Source of the DNA: Serratia symbiotica str. 'Cinara cedri'
GTDB taxonomy: Bacteria; Pseudomonadota; Gammaproteobacteria; Enterobacterales; Enterobacteriaceae
Assembly: GCA_000238975.1 (NCBI GenBank)
Contig: CP002295.1
Coordinates: 372,001 to 436,000 of the forward strand
Direction: 5' to 3'
Length of the DNA stretch: 64,000 nucleotides
Shown: positions 1 to 12,498 of the stretch, in pieces
How positions within the stretch are numbered: the stretch's first letter is position 1
Layout of the letters: each line of letters opens with the position of its first letter
Program-made: the position numbers and the translations under genes
Notes under the pieces: model-generated
What the model was told of the DNA's origin: nothing
Seen by the model: the letters and a program-made list of their open reading frames with translations, nothing else
Database searches by the model: none

Positions 1-2745
1 CCATACTATACGTGATGTAATTTTATTTCCAGCAATGCGTTTACAGAAATAATATTATATATTTTAACAAGTTTACATCGTAATGTATTTCTTTATCTTC
101 TTTAAAAGTCAATTATTTTCAACTGTATTAATAAAATATCTATACTATTTTCTACTTTTGGGGGTGTTATGATTAACTTAATAATTATTAATCTCCCATA
201 AATTCATTAGTTATCAAGTAATATTAGCATAACAGCATGGTCTAAGGTAATCGGTACTAGTAGTTGTACTTGTTGACTTTTTACCAATCAATCGTACATC
301 ACTTATAGTAAGCAGTTACTTATTATGATATATTGTTTATAATTAATAATCTTTTATAATATTATATATACTAATACAGTATAGTCTGGTAGTAAAATAG
401 AAACTGCCTAAAGTTTATACCAGGGTAAAATAATTTTAATTTTATTTAAAATTATATTTATATTTTTTCTGTATTTAATGAGTGATAGTAAAAAATTTTT
501 ATTTTAATTCTAAATATATCTTCATGTTCTTTTATGCAGGACAATTAATAGTATAATGTTATTAGGGATATTTTTATATCTTACTACTGTAAGATGTATA
601 TCTATAACACTAGAAATAAATAAAAGAAATATATAAAATTTTAAATAGCAAATATTGTAATTTAAAATAGTAGTGTTGTGTATCAGTATACGCAAATAAT
701 GTAAGATATTGGTATTTTAAACATCGCATTATTTATATTGATTAATTATTTTGTATTTATGTATTCATATGCATTGTTAATTTAAATATGTCTTCATAAG
801 TAAGGGGTTAAAAGTTAATGTAATAATATTAAAATATTTTATTTATAAAGGTGGATTAAAAAATTTATCTTGTTTGTTAAAAATTTAAAATTAAAAATTA
901 AAAATTAAAAATTAAAAAATTAAAAATTAAAAATTAAAAAATTAAAAAATTAAAAATTAAAAAATTAAAAATTAAAAATTATAATCTCATTATTGATTAT
1001 CTTAGAGTATGATATAATGATTTTTTAGTATTTAATATTTATAGGTACATGATAAAATTTTAATAAAATTTTTTATAAACTAAGGACGATAAAAGATATT
1101 AATATTATTGTATTACTTACTACGATAAAGGTAGTGTGTTTTTATGTGATAAGTACAATAATTCTTAATAACAAGAAATGTCATTTATTTAAACCATGAA
1201 TATAAGCATTAAATTTTTACTAATTATATATATTTATAATTTTACCATATATAAATACTTGGTGATATATATTATAAAGAGTATCTACGAGAGATAAAAA
1301 TTAATATTTATTACAAGTAAAAATAAAAATATTAATAATTATAGATTAAGTATTATTTGAATTAATCAAATATCTGAATATAGTAATTAAGTAGAAAAAT
1401 TTTTATATAGAGATATAGTATTGAAGTCAGATATTAGTTAAGTTTAATTTTTAAAATTTTGATGTATAACAATTACGCAAGACACATGTCATATCATTTA
1501 TCTCTTATAAAAATAAAATAATTATAAATTTTTGCAATCGCTTACAGAGCTTTTTATCTCAATTAACAGTATAATCTTGATATTTATTCTATTATTTTAC
1601 TATATCCTTAATAGGATATTAGTTAGCAATAACTCTGGGTATATAAATCATAATGTTATCTATAATTATTTATCTGTGAGTAATGGATACCTTATTCTAT
1701 TATTCCTTTAATACTCTGGGTAGCTGTTAAGGAAGGTGAATATATTATTACTTGCATGTACTATTTTAGTTTTATGAGTATATTTTATTTGGAGTATTAA
1801 ATATGAGGTTGATATAAGTTAATGGTTTATCTATTTTATAATAGGTAATATACAGTATATATATTTTAAAGTGGTTAGCATTAAATAAAATTCATGCATA
1901 CGGCTCAATACTCTTATTTTTATTATTAATTAATTGACAAGCCATACTTACTTTTGTAAGGAAAGTGACAGATTAAACCTCTAAAAAGTTAGTAACATCA
2001 TCTAATCTCCTTAATCTATAAGGTATCAAAGTGCATTACTTCAAAAAGAAAAAGATATGTATCATGGTTTAGGCTGAGTTAAATTTACGCTAAAATTTAT
2101 TTTTCTACTTGCATATAGATCATCTAATAGTTATATATGATATTATCATGAATATTATTAGTAAATGTATGAACTAGTAGTGTCGTTCAATATTAGCGCT
2201 ATTTTGTTATTGTTATACTCAGTTTTAGTTTATCGTATTAGTAAGTATAGTATTGCAAATTTGTTCTCTGCACTTCTATCAATTTATTGTCTAATATCTT
2301 TCTTATTTCAGTATTTTACTATTAATACTATATATTTAGCTAGCTAATTTCTAGTTAGATAAATTTTTATGCTGATCGTATTTTTTGATTAATTGGTTAA
2401 TATAGTTATTAACTGGCGCTTAGTGATTTATGTACTGATACTAGTGATATTCTAGTTTTGTTTATTAACTTTACACTAATATTTAGTAACTAATTTAATT
2501 TTGTATGTATATTTACATATTTATATACTAGTATTAATTCTATTTATTCGCATTGTATTTAGTTTAGCTAAGTTAGAGAAAAAATGTTAGTTGTTTTTAC
2601 AAAAATTTCTCTTTTTTAGTTATTATTTATAATAACTTAGTAAGATGTAAGAGTAATTAAGTATTAGATGATTAGTAATTATTTAATATAATAAATTAGT
2701 GACTATGGAGTATGTTAAAACTATATATAGATCGTTTATTATCTA
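1..2745. other. Gene-free AT-rich stretch at the window start
   Basis: I see no supportable gene in these 2.7 kb. In E. coli order the side of ygdQ away from mutH carries ygdR, tas and lplT/aas, but I could not read remnants of them here. The sequence is almost all A and T with dense stops in all frames. It holds one simple tandem repeat (886-981), listed separately. An open frame of 60 codons at 2165-2347 is hydrophobic but has no Shine-Dalgarno sequence and resembles nothing I know, so I treat it as chance. Confidence 0.6.
886..981. repeat. TTAAAAA simple tandem repeat
   Basis: About 95 bases of back-to-back 7- and 8-base units of the form TTAAAAA or TTAAAAAA, about a dozen copies, with copies differing only in the length of the A run. 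This is what replication slippage produces in unselected AT-rich DNA. No gene or obvious signal adjoins it. Confidence 0.9.
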
Positions 2746-3474
2746 TTATTTAGAAAAGCAATTATTTTTATTGCGTATAAGATTTAGTGCCTCAACTGTC
2801 ATTGAAAAAAACATAGTGAAGTAAATATAACCTTTAGGCACATGTATCTGAAAACTTTCTAGTATTAGAGTGAATCCAACTAGGATTAAAAAAGATAGTG
2901 CTAATAATTTCATAGATGGATGTTGATTGACAAAATTACTAATTATTTGTGCGGCATACATCATTACCCCAACAGCTGACACCACCGCAGCTATCATAAT
3001 AAATAAATGATTAGATAAACCCACTGCAGTAATCACTGAGTCTAGACTAAAAATAATGTCTAACAGCATGATTTGTATTAGTGTACTAAAAAATCCTTGT
3101 GCCTTATTGTACTGTTCTTTTTGTGAGCCATCAATAGTTTCATGAATCTCTTTGCTGGCTTTCCAAATCAGGAACATCCCGCCCAATAATAATATTAAAT
3201 CACTAATAGAGACATGATTGGTCGCGGTACTAAATAGCGGATGCGTTAGACAACTTAAATAATTTATAGAGCTAAGTAATAATAAGCGCATAAGCATTGC
3301 AACAGCTAGACCAAGACGACGCGCCTTATTTTGTTGGTGCTTTGGCAGTTTATCTACCATCAGCGAAAGGAAAAGAATATTATCAATACTCAATATAATT
3401 TCAAGAATGGTAAGCGTACATAATCCTAACCAGGCATTCAGATCTAAAATCCATTCAAACATCGTCCTATACAC
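2746..3474 (-). CDS. ygdQ: TerC-family inner-membrane protein YgdQ
   Basis: An integral membrane protein of 242 aa, close to the 237 aa of E. coli YgdQ. Several hydrophobic segments can be seen, including one near residues 14-36, the stretch around 54-75, and further ones to the C-terminus. The family signature of acidic residues inside membrane helices is present: LEIILSIDNILFLSL near residues 24-38 and LLDIIFSLDSVITAVGL near 137-153. TerC relatives are linked to metal-ion export or tellurite resistance, but YgdQ itself has no firmly assigned substrate. It lies on the minus strand next to a mutH fossil and divergent from rppH, exactly as in E. coli. The name is a family and synteny call; the transported ion is unknown. 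Confidence 0.85.
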   Translation of the reverse strand: MYRTMFEWILDLNAWLGLCTLTILEIILSIDNILFLSLMVDKLPKHQQNKARRLGLAVAMLMRLLLLSSINYLSCLTHPLFSTATNHVSISDLILLLGGMFLIWKASKEIHETIDGSQKEQYNKAQGFFSTLIQIMLLDIIFSLDSVITAVGLSNHLFIMIAAVVSAVGVMMYAAQIISNFVNQHPSMKLLALSFLILVGFTLILESFQIHVPKGYIYFTMFFSMTVEALNLIRNKNNCFSK

Positions 3475-3639
3475 CTTAATAGCTTAACACACAAGACATA
3501 AGAAAATAATTATATGCACTTATTTTAATACTAGTATAGATTACTAAATCTATGTTAAATAAAAAATTATATTAATACTATTTTTAATAGTAAAATAATA
3601 ATTTTTTAGATATAAAGTAATCGGCAGTATCAAAATATG

Positions 3640-3930
3640 TTAGTCTTGCTCACTAATAATGTTGGTTGATTTCTGTTCGCTAGTTCTCTTTGGATATGGT
3701 TGAGGTATTATGTCATAATTAACAGTAATGCTTTCTATATTATTTATATATATTGGATTAATTAGCTTTTCTAAATCGTGTTGTAGTATCATTACGTCTG
3801 TAATATCTAGACTATGCATTATTAGTTAGTTAATGCATAAATATGTTAATATTATTTTTCGTTTGCGTTTCACTTGAGTGTGTAGTAGCGTAGTTAGCTT
3901 ATTGTAAATATAGCTACCTATTTAGGTAGA
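3640..3930 (-). pseudogene. mutH: mutH fossil (mismatch-repair endonuclease)
   Basis: On the minus strand two segments still align with MutH. At about 3893-3840 the reading TQVKRKRKIILTY resembles the MutH stretch SHVRHKLKRVLWI. At 3819-3640 an open frame of 59 codons contains VMILQHDLEKLI, matching DMIVLGQVERIT, and ends with IPQPYPKRTSE, matching LPRGFYLKKNFTS. The position between ygdQ and rppH, on the ygdQ strand, is the ancestral place of mutH. Upstream parts, including the catalytic Asp-Glu-Lys region, are missing or unreadable. The 59-codon frame has no Shine-Dalgarno sequence and should not be called a new small gene. Functional MutH, which nicks hemimethylated GATC during mismatch repair, cannot come from here. 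Confidence 0.6.
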
Positions 3931-4968
3931 TCTATTATTATAATTGAGTGTGTGATGCGGATAAAATTAGTGACTAATTGTTTGTTATTGCGTTAACTAA
4001 AATTATTTTTAACTTAGTGACTAATTTAGAAAAATATTATGTATATCTACTACTAGTCATGGTACTAGTTATAATTATTAATAGCTGCTCTAGCGGTACA
4101 TTAACTATAATCTTTATTATGTCATAAATCTTTAAAATTAGTAGTTTTATTTATATTACCAGTTTATCTAGTCTAAAAGTGAATAGCTTTTTAGTGTATT
4201 TAAATAATTATAGTTTATTTATTAGTAGTTAGAGTAATAAGTATAAAAGCATTATAAATTTATCTTGTTAGGTTAATTTTAAAAATATAATTCTTTAATT
4301 TCTTATATATAAATATATATCATTTGTTTAGCTTGATTCAGTTATTTATGATATTACGTTATTATATTGGTCCGAGTAAAAAATTGCTTTTATGCGTAAC
4401 TGATATAAATAAAATAACTAATAATAAATAAAATTATATTTATTATTATCCATAAATTTACTAGATCACTTCAATTTTTATCAATCATTAGTTTAGTTTA
4501 TAGGCTTGAAATAAGTAATTTTTTATTAGTTAATTTAACTCATGGGTGATTGATTCGGAGAATATATAGTTAAAAATAATGCTGATGGATCTTTCGCCAA
4601 GGTAGGTTTTTAATCTAGTAAATATTAAGTGTCTAGCTCATGAAAAGTTAATTTAATTGTATTATCTTTTTTTATTTTAATAAATAATATTATATTTATT
4701 GTTATAATATTTTATGTTAATGAGACTGTTACTCACTTTTTTCTTAAGTTCTTTACACACCTGTCCACAAAAAAATTAATAAACTATTTGCAAGAATAAA
4801 CTACTTACAAGGTGTGTCTTTGTGCTTATAACTTCGTGATTTCTTATAAATGATACGCATATTACTTATTTTAGAGTGTTGTAAAGCAGTAGTTTACCAC
4901 CCGTCGCTTGTGTGAAACAATTAGCGCATCTATTGAGTATGCAAATTTAAGATAATTGAGGTAGTCCG
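3931..4968. other. AT-rich gap between the mutH fossil and rppH
   Basis: The 5' part of mutH should have been here but I cannot read it. An 8-base inverted repeat, ACACACCT at 4755-4762 and AGGTGTGT at 4810-4817, stands out from the AT background within 160-215 bases of the rppH start. The last 110 bases before rppH are richer in G and C than the rest and may hold the rppH promoter, but I could not fix -35 and -10 boxes. Confidence 0.45.
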
Positions 4969-5490
4969 GTGATTGATCATGATGGCTACCGCCCGAATGT
5001 TGGTATTGTAATCTGTAATCTTCATGGGCAGGTTTTATGGGCTCGACGTTACGGTCAGCACTCCTGGCAATTTCCTCAAGGTGGAATTAACCATGGAGAA
5101 ACTGCAGAACAAGCGATGTACCGTGAACTATTTGAAGAAGTGGGTTTAAGTAAAAATGATGTACGTATTCTAGCTTCAACCCGCAACTGGTTGCGCTACA
5201 AATTGCCGAAACGTTTGGTGCGCTGGGACACAAAGCCGATATGTATCGGCCAAAAACAAAAATGGTTTTTGTTACAACTTACGTGTAATGACGCCAATAT
5301 TGATATGCAACGTAGTAGTACACCAGAATTTGATGGTTGGCGATGGGTAAGTTTTTGGTACCCAGTACGTCAGGTTGTATCGTTTAAACGGGATGTCTAT
5401 CGCTGGGTAATGAAAGAGTTTGCTGCAATTGCGATGCCTATCCAATCAACAAAATGGCAGTTCTCCATTTATCGCCGTAAGAGAAGTTGA
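4969..5490 (+). CDS. rppH: RNA pyrophosphohydrolase RppH (Nudix)
   Basis: RppH removes pyrophosphate from the 5' triphosphate of mRNA, which exposes transcripts to RNase E. The protein has 173 aa (E. coli 176). The full Nudix box can be read around residues 38-60: [11 protein letters not shown], then REL and EEVG. The following stretch [19 protein letters not shown] is near identical to E. coli. The start is GTG at 4969, as in E. coli, with GAGGT about 8 bases upstream; the protein begins [14 protein letters not shown], matching the family N-terminus. It is the only intact gene between the mutH and ptsP fossils. In E. coli rppH is followed by ptsP, which here is decayed, so RppH is the surviving member of that transcription unit. 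Confidence 0.97.
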   Translation: MIDHDGYRPNVGIVICNLHGQVLWARRYGQHSWQFPQGGINHGETAEQAMYRELFEEVGLSKNDVRILASTRNWLRYKLPKRLVRWDTKPICIGQKQKWFLLQLTCNDANIDMQRSSTPEFDGWRWVSFWYPVRQVVSFKRDVYRWVMKEFAAIAMPIQSTKWQFSIYRRKRS

Positions 5491-5509
5491 GTAAAGTATT
5501 TATTCTTAT

Positions 5510-7740
5510 TTATTGATAATAAATACTTTAGAGGAGAATTGTCATTATTGATCTGATAGATTCACAGAAGATCTTATTTGATAAGATTTAACTCACAATG
5601 GGCGCAAAAGTTTACTCGATGTATCTAGCAGATAATAATTTTGCTTTCTGAGATAACATATAGACATAGCTTCCTAAACTATTAGTTTAGGGTTATTTTA
5701 TTTGTTATTAACATATAGTAGATATTTTTACGGGAGGTGTAAACACTTAACTAATGAATCAGATTGATATACAGAATCGCTATATTTTAAAGATGTTTAT
5801 CACATTAATTAGGGAAAATTGCTAATCTGTTTTTAGGGTATCAAGCATCTATCATTCTATTAGGTTAATTGGTGATATAGCGCTATGATTAATCTTCTTG
5901 AGAAAAAGAGAAGAATTTTTTATGACTACTTTGGTCACATAAATAGCTAAAGTATTTATAGTGGTTCAGTTATATAGTAGCTAATATGGCTGTTATTTTT
6001 TATGCTCTGGTTTTATTGCCTAGTTACGAATGGTATACTAAAATAGTAGCTTATCTTCGTTGTAATAAGTACATGATTATTGAATATTGAACACCATAGA
6101 TAAGCGTAAATATTTTAATGAGGTAATAGAACCAGTGAGGAAGGAATTTTATTTGCTTAGCAAATACTTTTGTTGATTTATCAAAACAGTAATAAGGATC
6201 TTTGATCTAAACTAGATGTCTTGAAGATAATTGTTTTGATTGTGAATAAGTTGTTGTAATTAATCATAATTTGATTACAAATTAGTAGTAGTGGATATAA
6301 TATAGGTGTTTGCTAAATTTAGCTAGCTAATTATAAACTAATAGGCATAATATTATGTACGATATTATGACCATTAGGTATATAATAATAAATATTTTGC
6401 TAGTGGATGTTAATTATTAATGCTTGTTACGGTAAATTATTGTTTAATCCATATATCCTTTTTGCTATAAGCAATATAATACGGATTAGTGAATAGTTAA
6501 TATGAGGTAAGCAAGAAATAACATCAATAGATTAGCTTAACTAAAATGGTAGATTTATCTAAGCAATGTTAATTATTGTGCTTAAGTAGAGCATAAATAG
6601 CTGTTGTCCTTATGGTCAAGGGATGTTAATACATAATAAATAAAATCCTCTTATATTATAAATAGATTATAAGTCTAGTAGAATAACGATTAGGGTAATA
6701 TAATTGTATGATATAGCATGACGTAATTACCTAATATAAATTTACTAGACTAAAAAGTCTAGTAAGCAAAAGTCTAGTATAGGTTGTGATAAATGATAAA
6801 ATGATAAATAGGTACTTTACTTGTCAGTAAAGAAAATATTTATTTACGATAGTCTCGCTCTAGACAAGTCTCATTCTATATTCATGAGAAGTTTTTTGAT
6901 TTAGTTTTGAGCCACGTTTAGAGTAAGATTAAGGGAACATCTTAGCATTAGTAACTGTAAGATTTTGCTTTTAAAAGCAAATGATGTTAGTAAAGTGAGC
7001 TATTTAATTAATTAAGCTATAAGTATATAAAAGCAAATATTAGGTTTTAAACTATTAAAGCTAAAGATTAGCATAATGCCATAAGTGTCGCTAATATTTA
7101 TCTTAATTTTTTAGTCAAATATTGAGATCTTATTTGCAGTAATGTAAATAATTTTAATTAAAGTATACTATTAGTCAATAAAACATAATATCAGTAATAG
7201 CACTATTACTGGTGGTATCTATTATTTATATTATTATAATATAAATAAAATAGCTAAAGTATAGGGGTGTTAGTTTCTAAATATTTAAATGATAACTTAA
7301 TGATGCTATTTTATGATCGTATTTATTAAGTTAAGTGGTAATATTATTTGTATAAATTTGCTGAAGTATAGTGTATGTTAGCTTAACTGTTAATTAATTT
7401 TATAGATCGTATAGTGATTAGTATGCCTATAATAGCATGACGGTAAGGTTGTTTAATATATTCTTTATTGTTTTTTATGGTAAGGCTATTGGATATATAT
7501 TTTTAGAGAGTATATATTATTTATTGTTTAATTTTTGTTCATTATTTTGAGATCTATGTATAATGCATTAGTTAGTGACAAGGAGAGATATATACAAAAA
7601 TATAGCATTAACTATATATGATAATCGTTAATCTTATTCTGTATAAGATGTTTATTACTTTTTAATTTATTGTATTATTAGCAGTATATATTTTATTCTA
7701 ATGACTTAATTTTATCTAAATTTATGAGGGTGTGTATTTG
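5510..7740 (+). pseudogene. ptsP: ptsP fossil (nitrogen PTS enzyme I), nearly full length
   Basis: This gap is the ancestral place of ptsP and its fossil is readable at five points in order. GAF domain: MGAKVYSMYLAD at 5598-5633, and RENC-stop-SVFRVSSIYHSI followed by a match to REL...SFLVTLAT at 5811-5950. Phosphohistidine domain: the window N-V-N-Y-C-A matches NSHAAI near 6564-6585, with the active-site His replaced by Asn. PEP-binding part: DSLALDKSHSIFMRS at 6848-6892 matches DGIGLYRTEIPFMLQ, and SKYLNDN near 7270-7330 matches SVGTNDL. The spacing between these points is close to that of the intact 748-aa protein, so decay has been mostly by substitution and small indels. There are many stops. 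The start and end given are estimates. PtsP phosphorylates NPr in the nitrogen-related PTS. Confidence 0.8.
6742..6765. repeat. 10-bp inverted repeat inside the ptsP fossil
   Basis: TTACTAGACT at 6742-6751 and AGTCTAGTAA at 6756-6765 form a perfect 10-bp stem with an AAAA loop. The core AGTCTAGTA occurs again close to 6672 and 6770, so the surrounding 100 bases hold several copies. It has no T-run and sits in decayed coding sequence. A stem this size is not very unlikely in DNA of this composition. Confidence 0.5.
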
Positions 7741-7957
7741 TTATCTTACTTTAATTTAATATTTAAAATTATAATAGATATTATAGTTTTTGTATATATT
7801 TAGTATTTAAGCTAGCTAAAATAATGTATTTTTTGTACTTTACATTCTTTCTATTTAGTTATCACTTAAAACTTATTTATTAATGACTTCATCAAATTTG
7901 ACTCTTTACTACATTTTATTCTTATTTGAATAAGAATAATATATATTATGGTGATAA

Positions 7958-8830
7958 ATGAGTAATAATTATTTTGTATTTCCTAAATTTGATCCGATTA
8001 TTTTTTCTATTGGGCCGATATCCCTACATTGGTACGGTTTGATGTATTTGATTGGCTTTATTTTTGCGATGTGGTTGGCTTTACGGCGTACTAGTAAGCC
8101 AGGAAGCTCTTGGACTAAAGATGAGGTAGAAAATCTTCTCTATGTTGGCTTTTTAGGGGTTTTTGTCGGTGGTCGTATTGGTTACGTGGTTTTTTATAAT
8201 CTACCGTTGTTCTTGAGCGAACCTTTATATCTATTTAAGGTATGGGATGGTGGTATGTCTTTTCACGGAGGATTGGTAGGCGTTATCTTAGTTATGATTT
8301 GGTTTTCTCGCTACACTCAGCGTAATTTTTTTCAAGTATCTGATTTTATTGCTCCATTAATTCCATTTGGCTTGGGTGCTGGACGTCTAGGTAACTTTAT
8401 CAATAGCGAATTATGGGGACGTGTAGCTATTGATACACCTTGGGCGATATTGTTTCCAAGCTCACGTAGTATAGATATACTAATTGCTTCTAAAGATAAT
8501 ACATTATTTTCTTTACTAGATCAGTATGGAGTATTGCCTCGTCACCCGTCACAATTATATGAACTATTACTAGAAGGTGTGGTGTTATTTATTATATTGA
8601 ATTGGTTTATCCGTAAACCGCGTTCGCAGGGGGCTGTATCCGGATTATTTTTGTTTAGTTACGGTATATTCCGTATTTTTGTTGAAATGTTCAGACAGCC
8701 AGATTTTCAGATTGGCCTATTTAACGATATGATTAGTATGGGACAAATACTTTCTGTTCCTATGGTCGTTATTGGCATTATCATAATATTTTTTGCATAC
8801 CACCCATATCCAAGGGCAAACAATAGCTAG
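7958..8830 (+). CDS. lgt: Prolipoprotein diacylglyceryl transferase Lgt
   Basis: Lgt moves diacylglycerol from phosphatidylglycerol to the lipobox cysteine of prolipoproteins at the inner membrane, the first step of lipoprotein maturation. The protein has 290 aa (E. coli 291). Seven membrane segments are plausible, the first around residues 21-39. Family signatures are present: [11 protein letters not shown] near residue 24, [11 protein letters not shown] with its conserved His near 103, and [16 protein letters not shown] near 140-155. The gene is 9 bases upstream of thyA, and the pair is a conserved enterobacterial operon. A substrate, the lipoprotein MltA, is encoded in this window, and PssA and CdsA make the phospholipid pool it depends on. 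Nothing looks damaged. Confidence 0.98.
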   Translation: MSNNYFVFPKFDPIIFSIGPISLHWYGLMYLIGFIFAMWLALRRTSKPGSSWTKDEVENLLYVGFLGVFVGGRIGYVVFYNLPLFLSEPLYLFKVWDGGMSFHGGLVGVILVMIWFSRYTQRNFFQVSDFIAPLIPFGLGAGRLGNFINSELWGRVAIDTPWAILFPSSRSIDILIASKDNTLFSLLDQYGVLPRHPSQLYELLLEGVVLFIILNWFIRKPRSQGAVSGLFLFSYGIFRIFVEMFRQPDFQIGLFNDMISMGQILSVPMVVIGIIIIFFAYHPYPRANNS

Positions 8831-8839
8831 GGGAAACCA

Positions 8840-9634
8840 ATGAAACAATACTTAGATCTAATGCGCAAGATAATGTCTGAGGGTACTCGTAAGGTTAATC
8901 GTACCAATACGAGTACGTTATCTATTTTTGGTCATCAGATGCGCTTTAATTTACAAGAAGGTTTTCCATTAGTAACCACTAAGAAATGTCACTTATATTC
9001 CATTATTCATGAATTATTATGGTTTATACATGGCGATACTACAGTTTCCTACCTTCATAAAAATAATGTTACTATATGGGATGATTGGGCTGATGAAAGT
9101 GGTAATTTAGGTCCAATTTACGGTAAACAGTGGCGCGCTTGGGAAACTACGGATGGTCGTCATATCGATCAATTAAGTAATGTGCTCGAACAGCTAAAAC
9201 AGGCACCAGACTCGCGGAGAATGATTGTATCTGCCTGGAATGTTGGCGAATTAGATCAAATGGCATTAGCGCCATGTCATGCATTGTTCCAGTTTTATGT
9301 GGCAGCAGGTAAATTATCTTGTCAGTTATATCAGCGTTCATGTGATGTATTTCTCGGGTTACCGTTTAATATAGCTAGCTATGCGTTATTAGTACATATG
9401 TTAGCGCAACAGTGTAATCTTGAGGTAGGTGATTTTATTTGGACTGGCGGTGATACACATTTGTACAGCAATCATATAAAACAGACGCAGTTACAATTAA
9501 CTCGGGAGCCGCATCCACTTCCTAAGATGGTGATTAAACGTAAACCAGCTTCTTTGTTTGATTATTCTTTCGAAGATTTTGCTATTAAAGATTATAATCC
9601 TTATCCGGCAATTAAAGCACCAGTGGCAATATGA
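8840..9634 (+). CDS. thyA: Thymidylate synthase ThyA
   Basis: ThyA methylates dUMP to dTMP using methylenetetrahydrofolate. The protein has 264 aa, the same length as E. coli ThyA. The catalytic cysteine is residue 146 in [13 protein letters not shown], and the phosphate-binding arginines are seen in [17 protein letters not shown]. The C-terminus KAPVAI keeps the conserved AVAI-type tail that closes over the active site. The start ATG at 8840 follows a GGGGAA Shine-Dalgarno sequence overlapping the lgt end region. It is the second gene of lgt-thyA. Retention means the symbiont makes its own dTMP and still needs folate. Confidence 0.98.
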   Translation: MKQYLDLMRKIMSEGTRKVNRTNTSTLSIFGHQMRFNLQEGFPLVTTKKCHLYSIIHELLWFIHGDTTVSYLHKNNVTIWDDWADESGNLGPIYGKQWRAWETTDGRHIDQLSNVLEQLKQAPDSRRMIVSAWNVGELDQMALAPCHALFQFYVAAGKLSCQLYQRSCDVFLGLPFNIASYALLVHMLAQQCNLEVGDFIWTGGDTHLYSNHIKQTQLQLTREPHPLPKMVIKRKPASLFDYSFEDFAIKDYNPYPAIKAPVAI

Positions 9635-12498
9635 TGTTTTTTAAATGTATTTATAGTGAAATAGGTGCGAGATAGCTTTTATTTTCACATAAAATTAGTG
9701 TGTGATATTTCTTTTATGATGATTACTGATAGATAGCGGAAAAGTGGCACATGCTATTTTTTAATATACATATAAACTATGTTATAGTCCTTTTAAGACT
9801 GATATTTTACTAAATATGAATAAAAATTATGTATAAATATTAATTATTACTAATAAGCTTAATATTTAGTTTATGTCAGTGATCTATTGTACGCAGATAT
9901 TTATTATTTTTTAGGAGTGTTTTATAATATATAATTATTATTATGTAATTAATATGTAATTAAGTGGATATGTGTACATCTCATAATAATATTTATTTTT
10001 TAAAAAAATAATTAAGTATACTTGCGTTACTTCACTGGTAATATTTAAATTGGGTTACTCAAAAGAGATATAAGTGATGCATATAATTGCATATGTTAAT
10101 AAATAAGTAATGGAATAGCTAAATATATCTTTTAAAGTAAAATATAAATTTTTTATAGAGACTTTATTTTTATGAAAGTGTACAAGGTAATTAATAATTA
10201 TAAACAGATAATTTAAATGAGATCTATATTATTTGCTATGTTATTTTAAATAAAATCTTAAATAGAATAAATAGTTTTTATCATTAAATATATCTTCATA
10301 TAAGAATCATTGATAATATGCGTAATAGTTAAATATTTTTATCTTATAAGTATAACAAATTCATTACCACCCTTTTTAAGTAGATATATTAAGCTTAAAT
10401 AAGAGGATTTTCATATAGAGCTATATGCGTTCACGTACATATGGTACAAGAAAGGAGCAGTAAATAAGTAAAAGTTAAATCTAGTGTATTTTTAGGAACA
10501 TTTAATAAAAGTTTCCGGTCATGATTTGACAAGTTATGAATTCCTAACTGCTGGGTAATCCACTATTATTAATATTATAAAATAACTCAGGAGCGTTATC
10601 AATGTAGTAATCATAAAAAATGATAGCGGTATCTAATAGATAACTCGGTCTAAAAGTTATTTATTAGACACTTAAGGACGTCTTTAACATAGAGCTCTAA
10701 GTTATAAACTAGTAACTAGCAATAAATGGTTTCATGAATAAGTTTAATAATCTCCTAAGAGATGACTTATAATAAATGGCAATTAATAATCTTTATTTAA
10801 AAGGCCACTATTATCTAAATTATTATAATCTGCAGCTTATACATGTCGCCCATAGCAGTTATCAATACTTTCTCTAATTCAGATGATCTTATGTTATATT
10901 TTTCTAAAAGTATGATTTATCGTATATTATAGTCTTGATTGTTACTAACTTACTTAGCTTATGTAGCAAGCTACCTATGCTTTTATGGGGTCACATTAAG
11001 TTCTTGTGTTGATAACTCACTTAATTGTATAAATTATACTATAATACATAAATATATAAATATATAAATATATAAATATATAACATATAAATATATATAT
11101 AATATATTGATATTATATACAATAATATCTTGCTCGTGGCATAGATATTTAAGCGGCAGTAACTAGTATATAGAGAGTAGAAAATATGCTTATAATAAAT
11201 TTATATTAATTTTATATTGCGATTTATTTTGTTTTAAAAATAATATTCATTGTGTCTTGTATTAGTTTATTTGGTTGGTAACAGTCAAAGACTGTCTGAT
11301 GTTAAGTAATAAAGTTATAATGCTCTTGCATCATGATTAGCTTGAGTAATTATTATAACAATTGACAATAGTTATAATAAAATATTCAGTATATACTGGT
11401 TTTGTATTAAGAGTATTGTAATTGCCTATAAAGCGCTATAAGTTAGAATTGGTGGTTATGTGATTACCACGCATGATATTAAGTATAGTAACTATCGATT
11501 AGGTATTAGTGATATTTATGAATCTTGTAGCTACCTATAATTGTCGTTATCTTATGGGGTAACGTAGCGTAAGTAATTACAATCGATACAGTTAGGAAGG
11601 GTTATTAGATGAATATGTAATACATACTTATTTAGTTTCACTTTTAGTTATAATGCAAAGTATTCAAAATTTAGTCTTTTTGACGTAAAAATTTTATTTT
11701 GAAGTTATTCATAATATTCAATGTTTTCTTAGTATAATAATTCATATCATAGAAGACTGCTTTGAGCACGAATGATAATAGGATAGTAGTACGTAGGATA
11801 TGTTATTATTTTTTTGACTCAGTGGATGAATATTACCGGGCATTTATTACCTATCGCTAGATTATCTCTTTTTACTAATAAACTTTATAGTAGTGCTATT
11901 TACCAGTTTATGGATAGGTAATTTTTCTATAATTAGTTATAGGTTGTGTATGATGAGTAATGTAATTAGTTCAATATCAATATTTAGTGATGTGAGTAAA
12001 TTATTAGGTAAAGTCATAATATTTTCTTGATCAAGTAAAATTACAGGGTAGATATTTGTTAGTCATTAACTTGAGTATTATTAAGTAAACAATCTTAAAG
12101 CTAGGATTATTATATGGTGGTTGATTGCTTAATAAGTTAGGATTAAGAGATATTAATTAATATTAGTTATAAGAGCGTGATAGCTTCATAATATATACGT
12201 AATATATTGTAGAAAAATAGCATAATTAAACTTTGTTATATTGTATTAGAAGTGTTGATCATTGCATTATTCTATGTAGAGTTGCTGCTATTAATAATAT
12301 ACTACTTAACAAGTAGTACCATATTGAGTTTTTAGGTGTAGATTACTGCAATTATAAGATGAATGATGTAAATATGCAGATGTGTCTAATTATCAATAGT
12401 GAGTTAAGAATGCAGGACGATACCCATCGTGTATATACTTGAACTATGGTATTTTAACCTAAGTAATTATTAATAGATTTCTTTTTAAGGGCATTAAA
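9635..12498. other. 2.9-kb gene-free stretch between thyA and recC
   Basis: In E. coli this interval holds the prepilin-like genes ppdA, ppdB, ygdB and ppdC. I could not read any of them here. All frames are broken every few dozen codons. The stretch from about 11,360 to 11,620 is slightly richer in G and C and may be a fossil I do not recognise. A short tandem repeat lies at 11,050-11,081. No promoter for recC could be fixed. Confidence 0.55.
11050..11081. repeat. AAATATAT tandem repeat, four copies
   Basis: Four exact head-to-tail copies of the 8-base unit AAATATAT, followed by further imperfect AT dinucleotide runs to about 11,106. It is a simple-sequence tract in non-coding DNA with no visible neighbour that it could regulate. 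Confidence 0.85.

Noticed and set aside
886-981. Tandem TTAAAAA units considered as a CRISPR array or replication-origin iterons
   Set aside because: No spacers between units, unit length varies by one A, no DnaA boxes or cas genes nearby; it is a simple slippage repeat.
2165-2347. 60-codon hydrophobic open frame on the plus strand
   Set aside because: No ribosome-binding site, no recognisable family, leucine/isoleucine-rich as expected from AT-rich chance frames; frames of this length are expected by chance in 27 kb of such DNA.
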